Assembly: GCA_015060625.1 (NCBI GenBank)
Contig: SUYC01000002.1
Location: 1-64,000 of the forward strand
DNA from: Xylanibacter ruminicola
GTDB lineage: Bacteria > Bacteroidota > Bacteroidia > Bacteroidales > Bacteroidaceae
Length of the DNA stretch: 64,000 nt
Reading direction: 5' to 3'
The notes below the pieces were generated by a model. The model ran no database searches. It was not told where the DNA came from and saw nothing but the letters and a program-made list of their open reading frames with translations. Positions 44,616 to 53,179 of the stretch are shown here, piece by piece. Numbering within the stretch: position 1 is the stretch's first letter; each line of letters opens with the position of its first letter. The translations under genes and the position numbers were made by a program.

Positions 44616-46124
44616 TTACTTTTGCAGAGCAAGCAATTGCTCGATATGTTCGCGCGAGTTGCTAAGGCGAGGCACTTTGTGCTGTCCGCCCAGCTTACCT
44701 TTCAGTTTCAGCCAGTCGTTAAACAGATTCTCGCGCGCCTCGATAATCTCAAGGTGCTGCAAGGTGATGTTCTTGTATCGTTTGGCTTCGTAATCGCTAT
44801 TGATTTCCTGCAGATGCTTATCCAGCAAATCGCTGAACAGCTGCAAATCGGCTGGTCGCTTCTTAAATTCTATGAGCCACTGGTGGCGGCACTTGGCATT
44901 CTGGTCCATGAACACAGGGGCTGCTGTGTATTCCGACACCTCAGCGCCAGTTTGTTCACAAGCGTAGGCCAATCCCTTTTCGGCATTATCTACTATCAGC
45001 TCCTCGCCAAAGGCATTGATGAAATGCTTGGTACGACCAGAGATGATAAACTTATACGGGTTGGTAGAGGTGAACTGGATGGTGTCGCCAATCTCATAGC
45101 GCCACAAACCGCAGCTGGTTGAGATCACCATTGCATAGTTCTTACCAGTTTCCACACCCCACAATGGCACAACAGTAGGATTCTCCTTGCCGATTTCGTC
45201 CATCGGGATAAACTCGTAAAAGACGTCGTAGTCGAGCATCAGCAGCATCGACTTGTCTGATGGGTCATTCTGCAAACCGAAGAATCCTTCGCTGGCATTA
45301 TATGTTTCCATATAGTGCATGTTGGGCGAGGTGATAAGCTGTTCGTACTGTTTGCGATAGGGTGTGAAGGCTACGCCACCATGGAAAAACACCTCGATAT
45401 TAGGCCAAACCTCTTCGAGATGCGTCTTGCCAGTAATCTCCATCATGCGGGTGAGCACAGAAAGCATCCACGAGGGCACGCCCGAAATATTGGTGACGTT
45501 TTTATTCATCGCCTCGCGGGCAATTCGGTCGCGCTTGATTTCGAAATCAGAAAGCAGGGCAGTTTGTTTCTTCGGTACGCGTACCAGATTAACCAATGGG
45601 TTGATATTCTCGATGAGGATGGCGCTCAGGTCGCCAACCAGCGAATCTTTCAGATTATAATTTGGTGCATGACTACCACCAAGAATCAGTCCCTTACCGT
45701 CGAACATGCGCGATTTGGGATTGTTTTGCAGGTATAAAGCCACCGTATCAAATCCGCCGCTGTAGTGGATATGGTTAAGGCCATCCTGACTGACCGGAAT
45801 AAACTTCGACTTGTCGTTAGTGGTTCCAGATGATTTGGCATACCACTTTACGCGGCCTGGCCACAACACATCGGCTTCGCCATGACGCATGCGGTCAATT
45901 GAATCTTTCAGTTCTTCGTAGGTATTAACGGGAGTTTGTTTGGTGAAATCATCGTAACCCTTTATCGAATCAAAAGCGTGATTTCGTCCGTATTCCGTAT
46001 CTTTAGCCTTGGCAATAAGCTTGGTAAGCACAGCTTCCTGCAGCGCTTTGCCTTGGGTGAAGTGTTTTTCGAGTTCTCGTTGTCTGGGCTCGAAAACTTT
46101 TTTTACTATCTTTGTTATGCTCAT
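44616..46124 (-). CDS. GH3-family acyl-adenylate/amidosynthetase-like protein
   Basis: The 502-residue protein matches the GH3 (auxin-responsive) family: KWYAKSSGTTNDKSKFIPVS (the ATP-binding SSGTT motif near residue 96), YMETYNASEGFFGLQ near residue 300, and CGLWRYEIGDTIQFTS near residue 344. Plant GH3 enzymes adenylate acyl acids and join them to amino acids; bacterial members are widespread in Bacteroidetes with unknown substrates. Start chosen at ATG 46124 (MSITKIVKKV); the longer frame adds seven atypical residues. Confidence 0.85.
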   Translation of the reverse strand: MSITKIVKKVFEPRQRELEKHFTQGKALQEAVLTKLIAKAKDTEYGRNHAFDSIKGYDDFTKQTPVNTYEELKDSIDRMRHGEADVLWPGRVKWYAKSSGTTNDKSKFIPVSQDGLNHIHYSGGFDTVALYLQNNPKSRMFDGKGLILGGSHAPNYNLKDSLVGDLSAILIENINPLVNLVRVPKKQTALLSDFEIKRDRIAREAMNKNVTNISGVPSWMLSVLTRMMEITGKTHLEEVWPNIEVFFHGGVAFTPYRKQYEQLITSPNMHYMETYNASEGFFGLQNDPSDKSMLLMLDYDVFYEFIPMDEIGKENPTVVPLWGVETGKNYAMVISTSCGLWRYEIGDTIQFTSTNPYKFIISGRTKHFINAFGEELIVDNAEKGLAYACEQTGAEVSEYTAAPVFMDQNAKCRHQWLIEFKKRPADLQLFSDLLDKHLQEINSDYEAKRYKNITLQHLEIIEARENLFNDWLKLKGKLGGQHKVPRLSNSREHIEQLLALQK

Positions 46125-46205
46125 AATTGTGCAAATTTGGTGCAAGGCTCGGGCAAGTCGAACGCAATGGAGTTTGCTTCAATTGCTGAGGCGCAGCCGA
46201 GTCTC

Positions 46206-46229
46206 GCAGGCAATCTGCCTGCAAAATTA
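46206..46229 (-). promoter_or_regulatory. Promoter of the GH3 gene with an overlapping inverted repeat
   Basis: The complement of 46222-46229 reads TAATTTTG. Arms GCAGGCA (46206-46212) and TGCCTGC (46216-46222) form a short perfect palindrome over the expected transcription start. Confidence 0.5.
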
Positions 46230-46270
46230 CGCAATTCCCTTGTAAAGGGGGAATATTTTTCGTTTTTTTA

Positions 46271-47554
46271 TCATTTAAGATGTAATCTTAATCCAAACTG
46301 GATAGATGGTGCCAACGGGTGCTCTTTGTAATAATGCTGCAAAGAGGTGCCATCGTTGAAATAATAACCCAGTGCCGGTTCGAGATAAAGACCGAATTGG
46401 CGCGTGATGTTGTATTCGGCACCAGCGGCTGCATTCAGCGAGAACTGCCAGGGCTGCTCATCCACATCGCCGTTGGTTGCTTCGGCTTTAATGCACTTCT
46501 CAATCAAAGCTGTACCAGCTAGATATATGTGGAGATTGCCAGTTGACCATAAGTTCCACGATGCGCCTAAAGGAATGCCTATATATCTGAGTTTCTGGGT
46601 GTAATGATCGCTGTTGGTGAGAGGCATGATAAACTCCGATTCAAGATAGGTATAGCTGATGCCGCTATGCAAGGCGATGCGATTGCTGAGTTGGTACTGC
46701 AGCGATAGCCCTAGTCGCATGGGCAGTTTGTGCTTTGAAACAACGTCGGGTAGGGTGAACAAATTGGCCGAAGTATAGGCCTCTTTGTACTTGTTATGGT
46801 CTGTAACAAAACCTAGACCATTTGTATCATAATATGCATCGTTGTTAAGAGAATGTTCAGCATCACTATTCAGTAACTGATTTCCCATCGAATTGCCAAG
46901 ATTGTTGCTGGCCATCAATAAGCCGTTAGAGCCGTTTAGTCCGATAGTCCATTTGTCGGAATCGCCTGATTTTGAACGTGTTTCCATCGGATCGATGACC
47001 TCTGGCAGATAGGTTTGTTTCTTCTCATTCGACACGAGTATTGGGGTGTCATCAGGTGCTGGCTGATGATTGTCAGCTACATCTTGCGGGGTGCTTTCTG
47101 TGGGCTCCTGCAAGTTTTCGGCTGGGGCTTCCTGCTGGTTGTCGCTGGTGGCTGCCTGCAGATAGTCGCCTGTAGGTATTTGGTGTCCTGAAATTTTGGT
47201 GTGACTATGCTGAGGGGCCACTTGTGCCAGAAGTGTGGGTGCTTCCTGAGGCATCGATGGCTGAGCATCCGAAGAGGCTGCTGGTGTTGTTATTGCTTTC
47301 TCATGGTTGGCCACTAATTGGGGCTTGTTGGTATCAAACTGATAGAAGGTAAAGAATCCGACTAGTGCCACGATAGCAGCTGCTGCAATCCAATACCAGC
47401 GGCGCAAGGAAACGGTCTTGGCAGGGGCAGAAGCAGGGGCAGACTGGGCCTTGAGCTGCATCTCGTTGCTGATGCTCTCCCAGAGTCCGGCTGGTGGATC
47501 CATCTGATGACCCTCCAGTTTCTGTTTCATTTGTTTCGTCCAATCCTCTTTCAT
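46271..47554 (-). CDS. Membrane-anchored anti-sigma-like protein with C-terminal beta-barrel
   Basis: The 427-residue protein begins with a cytoplasmic segment (MKEDWTKQMKQKLEGHQMDPPAGLWESI) typical of Bacteroidetes sigma-factor partners, then one membrane span (YWIAAAAIVALVGFFTFYQF, about residues 49-68). A Pro/Gln/Glu-rich linker of roughly 130 residues follows. The C-terminal half (about 230-427) has amphipathic strands (LPMRLGLSLQYQLSNRIALHSG, AAGAEYNITRQFGLYLEPALGYYF) ending PSIQFGLRLHLK. It overlaps the ECF sigma gene by 4 bp and is presumably its regulator; one polypeptide could bridge both membranes. Confidence 0.75.
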   Translation of the reverse strand: MKEDWTKQMKQKLEGHQMDPPAGLWESISNEMQLKAQSAPASAPAKTVSLRRWYWIAAAAIVALVGFFTFYQFDTNKPQLVANHEKAITTPAASSDAQPSMPQEAPTLLAQVAPQHSHTKISGHQIPTGDYLQAATSDNQQEAPAENLQEPTESTPQDVADNHQPAPDDTPILVSNEKKQTYLPEVIDPMETRSKSGDSDKWTIGLNGSNGLLMASNNLGNSMGNQLLNSDAEHSLNNDAYYDTNGLGFVTDHNKYKEAYTSANLFTLPDVVSKHKLPMRLGLSLQYQLSNRIALHSGISYTYLESEFIMPLTNSDHYTQKLRYIGIPLGASWNLWSTGNLHIYLAGTALIEKCIKAEATNGDVDEQPWQFSLNAAAGAEYNITRQFGLYLEPALGYYFNDGTSLQHYYKEHPLAPSIQFGLRLHLK

Positions 47555-48099
47555 TCCTTATCGATTATTATTTCCTTTATTCTGCGTGCCAGCCATTGCT
47601 TGGCGTAATGGAGCTGAGAGGCCGATGTGCTCTCCTTGATACCTAGTAGTTCGGCTATCTGCCGATGCGAGTAGTCTTCAAATACATACAGATTCAGTAC
47701 CGTTCTGTATCCATCAGGCAGTTCGCTTATCAGCTGGTGCAGCTGGTCGGCCGAAATCTGCTCTGTTGCAGGGGTGTCGTCTGCTATATCCGCTTGCTTC
47801 TGTTTTATCTCGTCCTGCTCTACAAACAGCAGTTTCTTCTTGGTCCTTAGGAACATCAGCGCCTCGTTTGCTACAACCCTCATCAGCCAACCTTTAAACG
47901 CTTCATCGCTACGATACTCCATCGTTGGGATAGCCGTGAAAATCTTCACAAAACTGTTCTGCAGCACGTCCTTTGCATCGTCGGCATTGGGAATATATCG
48001 GTAGCAGACCGATGAAAGCTCACCAATATACATTTGGTAGAGCTCACTCATCGCCCGCTGGTCTTTATTCCGTATGCGTTCAACGATTTGTTTGACCAT
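47551..48099 (-). CDS. ECF-type RNA polymerase sigma factor
   Basis: The 182-residue protein has region 2 (MSELYQMYIGELSSVCYRYI...DAKDVLQNSFVKIF, about residues 17-55) and region 4 (LPDGYRTVLNLYVFEDYSHRQIAELLGIKESTSASQLHYAKQWL, about residues 125-168). No membrane segment. It is co-transcribed with, and overlaps, the anti-sigma/barrel gene downstream, and is divergent from the serpin gene. Confidence 0.93.
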   Translation of the reverse strand: MVKQIVERIRNKDQRAMSELYQMYIGELSSVCYRYIPNADDAKDVLQNSFVKIFTAIPTMEYRSDEAFKGWLMRVVANEALMFLRTKKKLLFVEQDEIKQKQADIADDTPATEQISADQLHQLISELPDGYRTVLNLYVFEDYSHRQIAELLGIKESTSASQLHYAKQWLARRIKEIIIDKE

Positions 48100-48127
48100 T
48101 TTTTGCTCGCGTTCTATTATTAGAATT

Positions 48128-48135
48128 CAAAAGTA
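48128..48135 (-). promoter_or_regulatory. -7 promoter box for the ECF sigma gene
   Basis: The complement reads TACTTTTG, 28 bp before the ATG at 48099. Confidence 0.5.
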
Positions 48136-48240
48136 CTTAAATCTTGTATGAGAACGGTAAGTTTTTTAATTCTTTAACACTTTTCTATACAAGAATCGCT
48201 TAAATACTGCATTATTATAGCGAAATGAACCTAAAAAAGT

Positions 48241-49569
48241 ATGAATATGAAGAAAAAGTTCTTTTTATTATCAACTATTATGCTGAGTGGAGTCATCCTT
48301 TCGAGCCTCCTTTCATGCAGCTCGTCAGAAGAGATTGAACAGCTCGAACCCAAGCAAGTTGTAAACATGCTGGGTGAATCAAAGCCTATACAGCTAACTC
48401 AGGAGCAGCGTGTGTTTGTAAACGACAACAACCAGTTTACGCTGAACTTCCTGAAAACCGTTAACGAAACGGATCGTAGCAGTAAGAGCTTTATTTACTC
48501 GCCACTCAGCATCACCTACGCCTTAGGAATGGTGAACGATGCAGCTATCGGAAAGACGGAAGAAGAGCTGGAGCAGACCTTAGGTTTCCACCAGGGAGGC
48601 ATCAAGGCCGTGAACGACTACTGCAAGAATCTTATCGATAATCTGCCAAAGGTTGATGACAAGGTAACGCTTAACATCGCTAACGCCATTTTTCTGAACG
48701 AGAAATACAAGCTGAAAAAGCAATTCGAGAAGGATGTCGCCGACTATTACGATGCTAAGGCCGAGGCGCTGAACTTTGCAGAGACAAAGAAATCGGCCGA
48801 CGTTATCAACAATTGGTGCAACGACAAGACCAACGGTATGATAAAAGGCATCATCGACGAGACTGAACCTACGGCAGTATCCTATCTACTGAACGCTATC
48901 TACTTCAAGGCCGACTGGGCTTCGAAGTTTGATGCGAAGAACACCAAGGATGAGTTGTTCGACGGCAAAGGCAAGGTGCCCATGATGCACCAGAACGTGC
49001 TGATATCGTATGTGAATAACGGGCTATACTCAGCCATCAAGATGCCTTACGGCAATGGCTATTGGAACATGACGGTGATGCTGCCTGAGGAAGGCAAAAC
49101 CATTGATGACGTCATCGAGCATCTGTCGAAAGTAGGTTTTGCCGATGTGGAGAGTTTCTGCGGAACGATGGGCGGCGTGTTTGAGCCCTACGAGGTTGAT
49201 CTGAAGCTGCCTCGCTACGAAACGGAATCGGATACAGATAGTAAGGAGGTTGGCGGACTCATCCCGTTGATGCAGAACCTGGGCATCCATCTGGCTTTCG
49301 ACTGTGATTTCTCCGAAATTCCCAATATGTGCGAGAATGGCAACCTATATATAAGTATGATGCGCCAGAAGGCAAAGATTAAGGTGAGCGAAGAAGGATC
49401 GGAGGCCGCTGCTGTAACCATCGTTGGTGTGAATATGACTACTTCTTATCCGTCAGAGCCGCCAGTTTATCCTAAGGCTACCTTCCACGCCAACCGCCCG
49501 TTTGTTTATGTCATTCGCGAGCAGTCGTCGGGTGTTATCCTCTTCGTAGGAAAATATACAGGGGCTTAG
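48241..49569 (+). CDS. Lipoprotein serpin (serine/cysteine protease inhibitor)
   Basis: The 442-residue protein has a lipoprotein signal ending SSLLSC near residue 28. A complete serpin fold follows: SFIYSPLSITYALGMVNDAAIGKTEEEL near residue 82, NAIYFKADWASKFD near residue 218, and a reactive-loop hinge EEGSEAAAVTIVG near residue 383, whose small residues fit an inhibitory serpin. The C-terminal FHANRPFVYVIREQSSGVILFVGKY closes the fold. Counting from the hinge, P1 falls at or near Met-Thr-Thr, reminiscent of the Tannerella serpin miropin, which targets broad-specificity proteases. It is probably displayed at the surface against host or community proteases. Confidence 0.93.
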   Translation: MNMKKKFFLLSTIMLSGVILSSLLSCSSSEEIEQLEPKQVVNMLGESKPIQLTQEQRVFVNDNNQFTLNFLKTVNETDRSSKSFIYSPLSITYALGMVNDAAIGKTEEELEQTLGFHQGGIKAVNDYCKNLIDNLPKVDDKVTLNIANAIFLNEKYKLKKQFEKDVADYYDAKAEALNFAETKKSADVINNWCNDKTNGMIKGIIDETEPTAVSYLLNAIYFKADWASKFDAKNTKDELFDGKGKVPMMHQNVLISYVNNGLYSAIKMPYGNGYWNMTVMLPEEGKTIDDVIEHLSKVGFADVESFCGTMGGVFEPYEVDLKLPRYETESDTDSKEVGGLIPLMQNLGIHLAFDCDFSEIPNMCENGNLYISMMRQKAKIKVSEEGSEAAAVTIVGVNMTTSYPSEPPVYPKATFHANRPFVYVIREQSSGVILFVGKYTGA

Positions 49570-49596
49570 CAGAAATCTTTCACACCCTGAAACATA

Positions 49597-49635
49597 AAGA
49601 GCCTAAGGAGGAAAAGTAAATCTCCTTAGGCTCTT
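49597..49635. terminator. Bidirectional terminator between serpin and rnc
   Basis: AAGAGCCTAAGGAG (49597-49610) pairs perfectly with CTCCTTAGGCTCTT (49622-49635) across an 11-base loop, between convergent stop codons. Confidence 0.88.
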
Positions 49636-49660
49636 AATATTATCTGCCACTTAAGTTTTC

Positions 49661-50686
49661 TTATTCTGCGAAAGCTGCAGCTTCAGCTTCGGCTATGATT
49701 TCCTCGCGCGATTTCTCTTTATGAGAGATGTCCGAGAGGTCGAATTCCTTATCTGAAAAATCTATTGCTGGCTTCTTCGAAGGTTGTGGGGCTGGTTGTT
49801 CCGCCAACTGCTCTTCAACCTGTTCTGTTTCTGCTGGCTGCTCGATGATAAAGCTCTGTTGCTCCTTTTCAGGATCGGGCACAGCCATTGCTGGCTCTTC
49901 TTCCATCTGCGTACGGGCAGTCTTAGCGGCAAACACCGCATCCACGAACTGAGGTTCGCGCTTCAGGCGCTGCAGGGTGTCTTTCGATGCCTTCTGCTGG
50001 GCCTCTTTCTTCGAGTAGCCCGAGCCACTCTCGCCATTCACGCCCTCGATGATGACCATATAGGTGAATACCGGGCTGCCGTTTTCGTCTTTCTTCTGCT
50101 TTGTGAGCTTGTACTCCAAACGCACACGATTTTTCTGGCTCCATTCAAGTAGCTTCGACTTGAAGTTTACCTCCTTGAATGCAACCTTATCGATGTCAAT
50201 GAACTTGCCCAGAACCTGATGCTCGAAGAACCACAGGCAAGCCTCGTAGCCACGATCCAGATAAATGGCACCTACCAGCGCCTCGAAAGCATTACCCTCA
50301 ACATAGCTGTTGTGCGAGGTTGAATGACCTGCTGATATCAGCAGATTGCTCAATCGCATTTCGGTAGCCAACTTTCCAAGCGTTTCGCGGCTTACGAGTT
50401 TCGATCGTGTGTTGGTGAGGAATCCCTCGCGCTTACCTTCATAATGACGATAAACGATATAACCCACAGCAGCATCGAGTATAGCATCACCCAGGAACTC
50501 CAGTCGCTCGTTATTCAGCGGCTTGCCCTTGTCGTTGCGCTTGCGGATGCTCTTGTGCATCAGCGCCATCTTGTAATACTCGATATTGTGGGGGTAGAAT
50601 CCCAGTATCTCGTAAAGAGAAGAAAAAAGCTCCTTCTCCTTGCGGAAAGGGAGCTTTATTCTATCAATAATGTTATTAAGCTTCAT
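49661..50686 (-). CDS. rnc: Ribonuclease III with long acidic C-terminal extension
   Basis: The 341-residue protein cleaves double-stranded RNA, including rRNA precursors. The catalytic signature NERLEFLGDAILDA lies near residue 60 and the second acidic cluster EGNAFEALVGAIYLD near residue 130. The double-stranded-RNA-binding domain follows at about 175-245 (KSKLLEWSQKNRV...GYSKKEAQQKASKDTLQ). About 90 extra residues rich in Glu, Gln, Pro and Ala follow, absent from typical RNase III (about 225-250 residues). The start overlaps the fabF stop by 11 bp. Confidence 0.95.
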   Translation of the reverse strand: MKLNNIIDRIKLPFRKEKELFSSLYEILGFYPHNIEYYKMALMHKSIRKRNDKGKPLNNERLEFLGDAILDAAVGYIVYRHYEGKREGFLTNTRSKLVSRETLGKLATEMRLSNLLISAGHSTSHNSYVEGNAFEALVGAIYLDRGYEACLWFFEHQVLGKFIDIDKVAFKEVNFKSKLLEWSQKNRVRLEYKLTKQKKDENGSPVFTYMVIIEGVNGESGSGYSKKEAQQKASKDTLQRLKREPQFVDAVFAAKTARTQMEEEPAMAVPDPEKEQQSFIIEQPAETEQVEEQLAEQPAPQPSKKPAIDFSDKEFDLSDISHKEKSREEIIAEAEAAAFAE

Positions 50687-51938
50687 ACTTCTTGAATACT
50701 ACACATGCATTGTGTCCACCAAAGCCGAAGGTGTTGCTAAGACCAGCACGAACCTCGCGCTTCTGAGCCTTGTTGAATGTGAAGTTCAGGTTGTAATCAA
50801 TCTCTGGATCCTCATCACCTTCCTCGTGATTGATTGTTGGAGGAACGATATCGTTCTTAACAGCCAGAACGGTAACCATAGCCTCAACAGCACCGGCAGC
50901 ACCCAGCAGGTGACCAGTCATTGACTTGGTAGAAGAGATGTTGAGCTTGTAGGCAGCATCGCCGAATACCTCCTTGATAGCCTTAGCCTCAGAGATATCA
51001 CCAACGTGGGTAGAAGTACCATGTACATTGATATAGTCGATATCCTCTGGCTTCAAACCAGCATCCTCAAGTGCGTTCTGCATCACGAGCTTAGCACCCA
51101 GACCCTCTGGATGAGAGGCTGTGATGTGGTAAGCATCGGCACTCATGCCGGCACCAACCATCTCAGCATAAATCTTAGCACCACGAGCCTTAGCGTGCTC
51201 GAGCTCCTCGAGAATCAAGCAACCTGAACCCTCGGCCATGATGAATCCATCGCGGCTGGCACTGAATGGACGACTGGCCTTCTCGGGCTCGTCGTTACGA
51301 GTTGACAGAGCATGCATAGCATTGAATCCGCCTACACCAGTAGCACAGACAGCAGCCTCGGCACCACCAGCAACGATAGCGTTAGCCTTACCCAAGCGAA
51401 TCAGGTTGAAGGCGTCGGCCAGCGCATTAGATGAAGATGCACAAGCCGAAGCGGTAATATAGTTGGGGCCATGGAAGCCATACATAATAGAAATCTGACC
51501 AGCTGCGATATCAGCAATCATCTTGGGGATGAAGAAGGGGTTGAACTTAGGACCATCGGCCTCGTGAACACCATAGTACATTACCTCGTCTTCGAAGGTC
51601 TTAATTCCACCGATACCTACGCCGTAAACCACGCCGATACGGTTCTTGTCTTCTGTCTCCAGATCCATGCCGCTGTCCTCAACAGCCTGCTTAGCAGCAA
51701 TCAGGGCCAGCTGAGCGTAGCGGTCCATCTTACGTGCCTCTTTGCGGTCCAGGAAATCGTTCACGTTGAGGTTCTTCACCTCACAAGCGAACTTAGTCTT
51801 AAAATTTGTTGTATCGAAACTTGTAATAGGTGCTGCGCCGCTAACTCCGTTGAGCAGGTTATTCCACATCTCTTCAGGAGTGTTGCCCACTGGCGTAACT
51901 GCGCCAAGACCTGTTACAACTACTCTTTTTAATTCCAT
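50676..51938 (-). CDS. fabF: Beta-ketoacyl-ACP synthase II
   Basis: The 420-residue enzyme elongates fatty acids by condensing malonyl-ACP with acyl-ACP. Start MELKRVVVTGLGAVTPVGN; active-site Cys in ITASACASSSNALADAF near residue 164; the two His of the CHH triad in NVHGTSTHVGD (near 303) and SMTGHLLGAAG (near 340). It lies 105 bp after acpP on the same strand and overlaps rnc. Confidence 0.97.
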   Translation of the reverse strand: MELKRVVVTGLGAVTPVGNTPEEMWNNLLNGVSGAAPITSFDTTNFKTKFACEVKNLNVNDFLDRKEARKMDRYAQLALIAAKQAVEDSGMDLETEDKNRIGVVYGVGIGGIKTFEDEVMYYGVHEADGPKFNPFFIPKMIADIAAGQISIMYGFHGPNYITASACASSSNALADAFNLIRLGKANAIVAGGAEAAVCATGVGGFNAMHALSTRNDEPEKASRPFSASRDGFIMAEGSGCLILEELEHAKARGAKIYAEMVGAGMSADAYHITASHPEGLGAKLVMQNALEDAGLKPEDIDYINVHGTSTHVGDISEAKAIKEVFGDAAYKLNISSTKSMTGHLLGAAGAVEAMVTVLAVKNDIVPPTINHEEGDEDPEIDYNLNFTFNKAQKREVRAGLSNTFGFGGHNACVVFKKYEA

Positions 51939-51970
51939 AAGCTTAAAGTTGTAAAATAAAAAAATTGAAA

Positions 51971-52034
51971 AATTGAAGAACGAATCCAGGATGAAGCCTG
52001 AACTTCAATTCTTCAATTCTTCAATCCTTCAATT
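51971..52034 (-). repeat. Octamer tandem repeat and hairpin between acpP and fabF
   Basis: CTTCAATT is repeated four times in tandem at 52003-52034 (third copy CTTCAATC). An inverted half AATTGAAG lies at 51971-51978, so the acpP-fabF transcript can fold into a stem here. Confidence 0.65.
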
Positions 52035-52043
52035 CTGAAAAAT

Positions 52044-52280
52044 TTATTTTGCGTTCTCCTCGATGTAAGCGATGGCATCGCCAACGGTAGCGATCTTCTC
52101 AGCCTTATCATCGGGAATTGAGATACCAAACTCCTTCTCGAACTCCATGATCAGCTCAACGGTATCCAGTGAGTCTGCACCCAGATCGTTTGTGAAGCTA
52201 GCCTCTGCCTTTACTTCAGCCTCATCTACACCGAGTTTGTCTACGATAATTGCCTTTACTTTGCTTTCAATTTCTGACAT
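52044..52280 (-). CDS. acpP: Acyl carrier protein
   Basis: The 78-residue acidic protein carries fatty acyl chains on phosphopantetheine at the Ser of [15 protein letters not shown] (near residue 37). Normal length. First gene of the acpP-fabF-rnc series, the usual order in many bacteria. An upstream complement reading TTACTTTG (52356-52363) resembles a -7 box imperfectly. Confidence 0.97.
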   Translation of the reverse strand: MSEIESKVKAIIVDKLGVDEAEVKAEASFTNDLGADSLDTVELIMEFEKEFGISIPDDKAEKIATVGDAIAYIEENAK

Positions 52281-52532
52281 AATTGTAATAATTTAATTGT
52301 TAATAATGATGTTGCTATCTTGAAATATTTTACGGCTTTACGCCGAAATCGGGTGCAAAGTAACACAATTTCTTTCACTTACGCAAATTTTTTTAAGAAA
52401 AACTTACTTTCGTTTGCACATTATAGGGGCATTTGTGCAAAAATATGCCCTTTTTAGGTGTGACTAATACTATAAAAATACAAAATATGGCGATTTTATT
52501 CAATTTTCGTTGGATATTTGAAAAACTTTCTG

Positions 52533-52540
52533 TAGTTTTG
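52533..52540 (+). promoter_or_regulatory. -7 promoter box for the DUF4254 gene
   Basis: TAGTTTTG, with a TTG at 52510-52512 exactly 20 bp upstream; ATG at 52562. The remaining acpP-side intergenic sequence (52281-52500) shows nothing further. Confidence 0.6.
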
Positions 52541-52561
52541 CAAAATAAAACGAATACGAAT

Positions 52562-53167
52562 ATGACATTTACAAACGAAGCCAATCAAATTTTCGAAAGG
52601 GCCATCAACGATTATCATGTTTTGGATAATGTTGATACGCCCCTGAATAATCCATATCAGAAAGACAGTATCCAGAACAGTTTATATAAGAAATGTTGGA
52701 TTGATACTGTTCAGTGGCACTACGAAGATATTATCCGCGATCCTCATATCGATCCACTAGAGGCACTTGCCCTGAAGCGTCGTATCGACCGCAGTAATCA
52801 GGACCGTACCGATTTGGTAGAGGAAATCGACTCATGGTTCCGCCAGTATTACAGTCAGGTGGTTCCACAGGCCGATGCGCGCCTTAATACCGAAAGCCCA
52901 GCCTGGGCTGTCGATCGTTTAAGCATTCTGGCACTTAAGATTTATCATATGCAGGAGCAGGTGAACCGTACCGATGCTGCGCCTGAGCACATTGCAAAGT
53001 GCAAGGCCAAGCTCAATGTGCTGCTCGAACAGCAGAAGGACCTGTCGCTGGCTATCGACCAGTTGCTCGAGGACATCGAGGCTGGTCGCAAGTACATGAA
53101 GGTGTATCGCCAGATGAAGATGTACAACGATCCTGCTACAAACCCTATCTTATATAACCAGAAGTAA
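52562..53167 (+). CDS. DUF4254-family protein
   Basis: The 201-residue soluble, mostly helical protein carries the family segments YKKCWIDTVQWHYEDIIRDPHIDP and ALKRRIDRSNQDRTDLVEEID. No catalytic motif is recognised. It starts at 52562 (MTFTNEANQIFERAINDYH); codons further upstream precede the -7 box. It is followed after 12 bp by a GT9 glycosyltransferase gene, suggesting a shared role in LPS assembly. Confidence 0.78.
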   Translation: MTFTNEANQIFERAINDYHVLDNVDTPLNNPYQKDSIQNSLYKKCWIDTVQWHYEDIIRDPHIDPLEALALKRRIDRSNQDRTDLVEEIDSWFRQYYSQVVPQADARLNTESPAWAVDRLSILALKIYHMQEQVNRTDAAPEHIAKCKAKLNVLLEQQKDLSLAIDQLLEDIEAGRKYMKVYRQMKMYNDPATNPILYNQK

Positions 53168-53179
53168 ATACAAAGGCTG

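Noticed and set aside
46137..46230. Possible small RNA or gene in the GH3 upstream region
   Set aside because: Only a short palindrome over the promoter is seen; no terminator or conserved fold supports an RNA gene.
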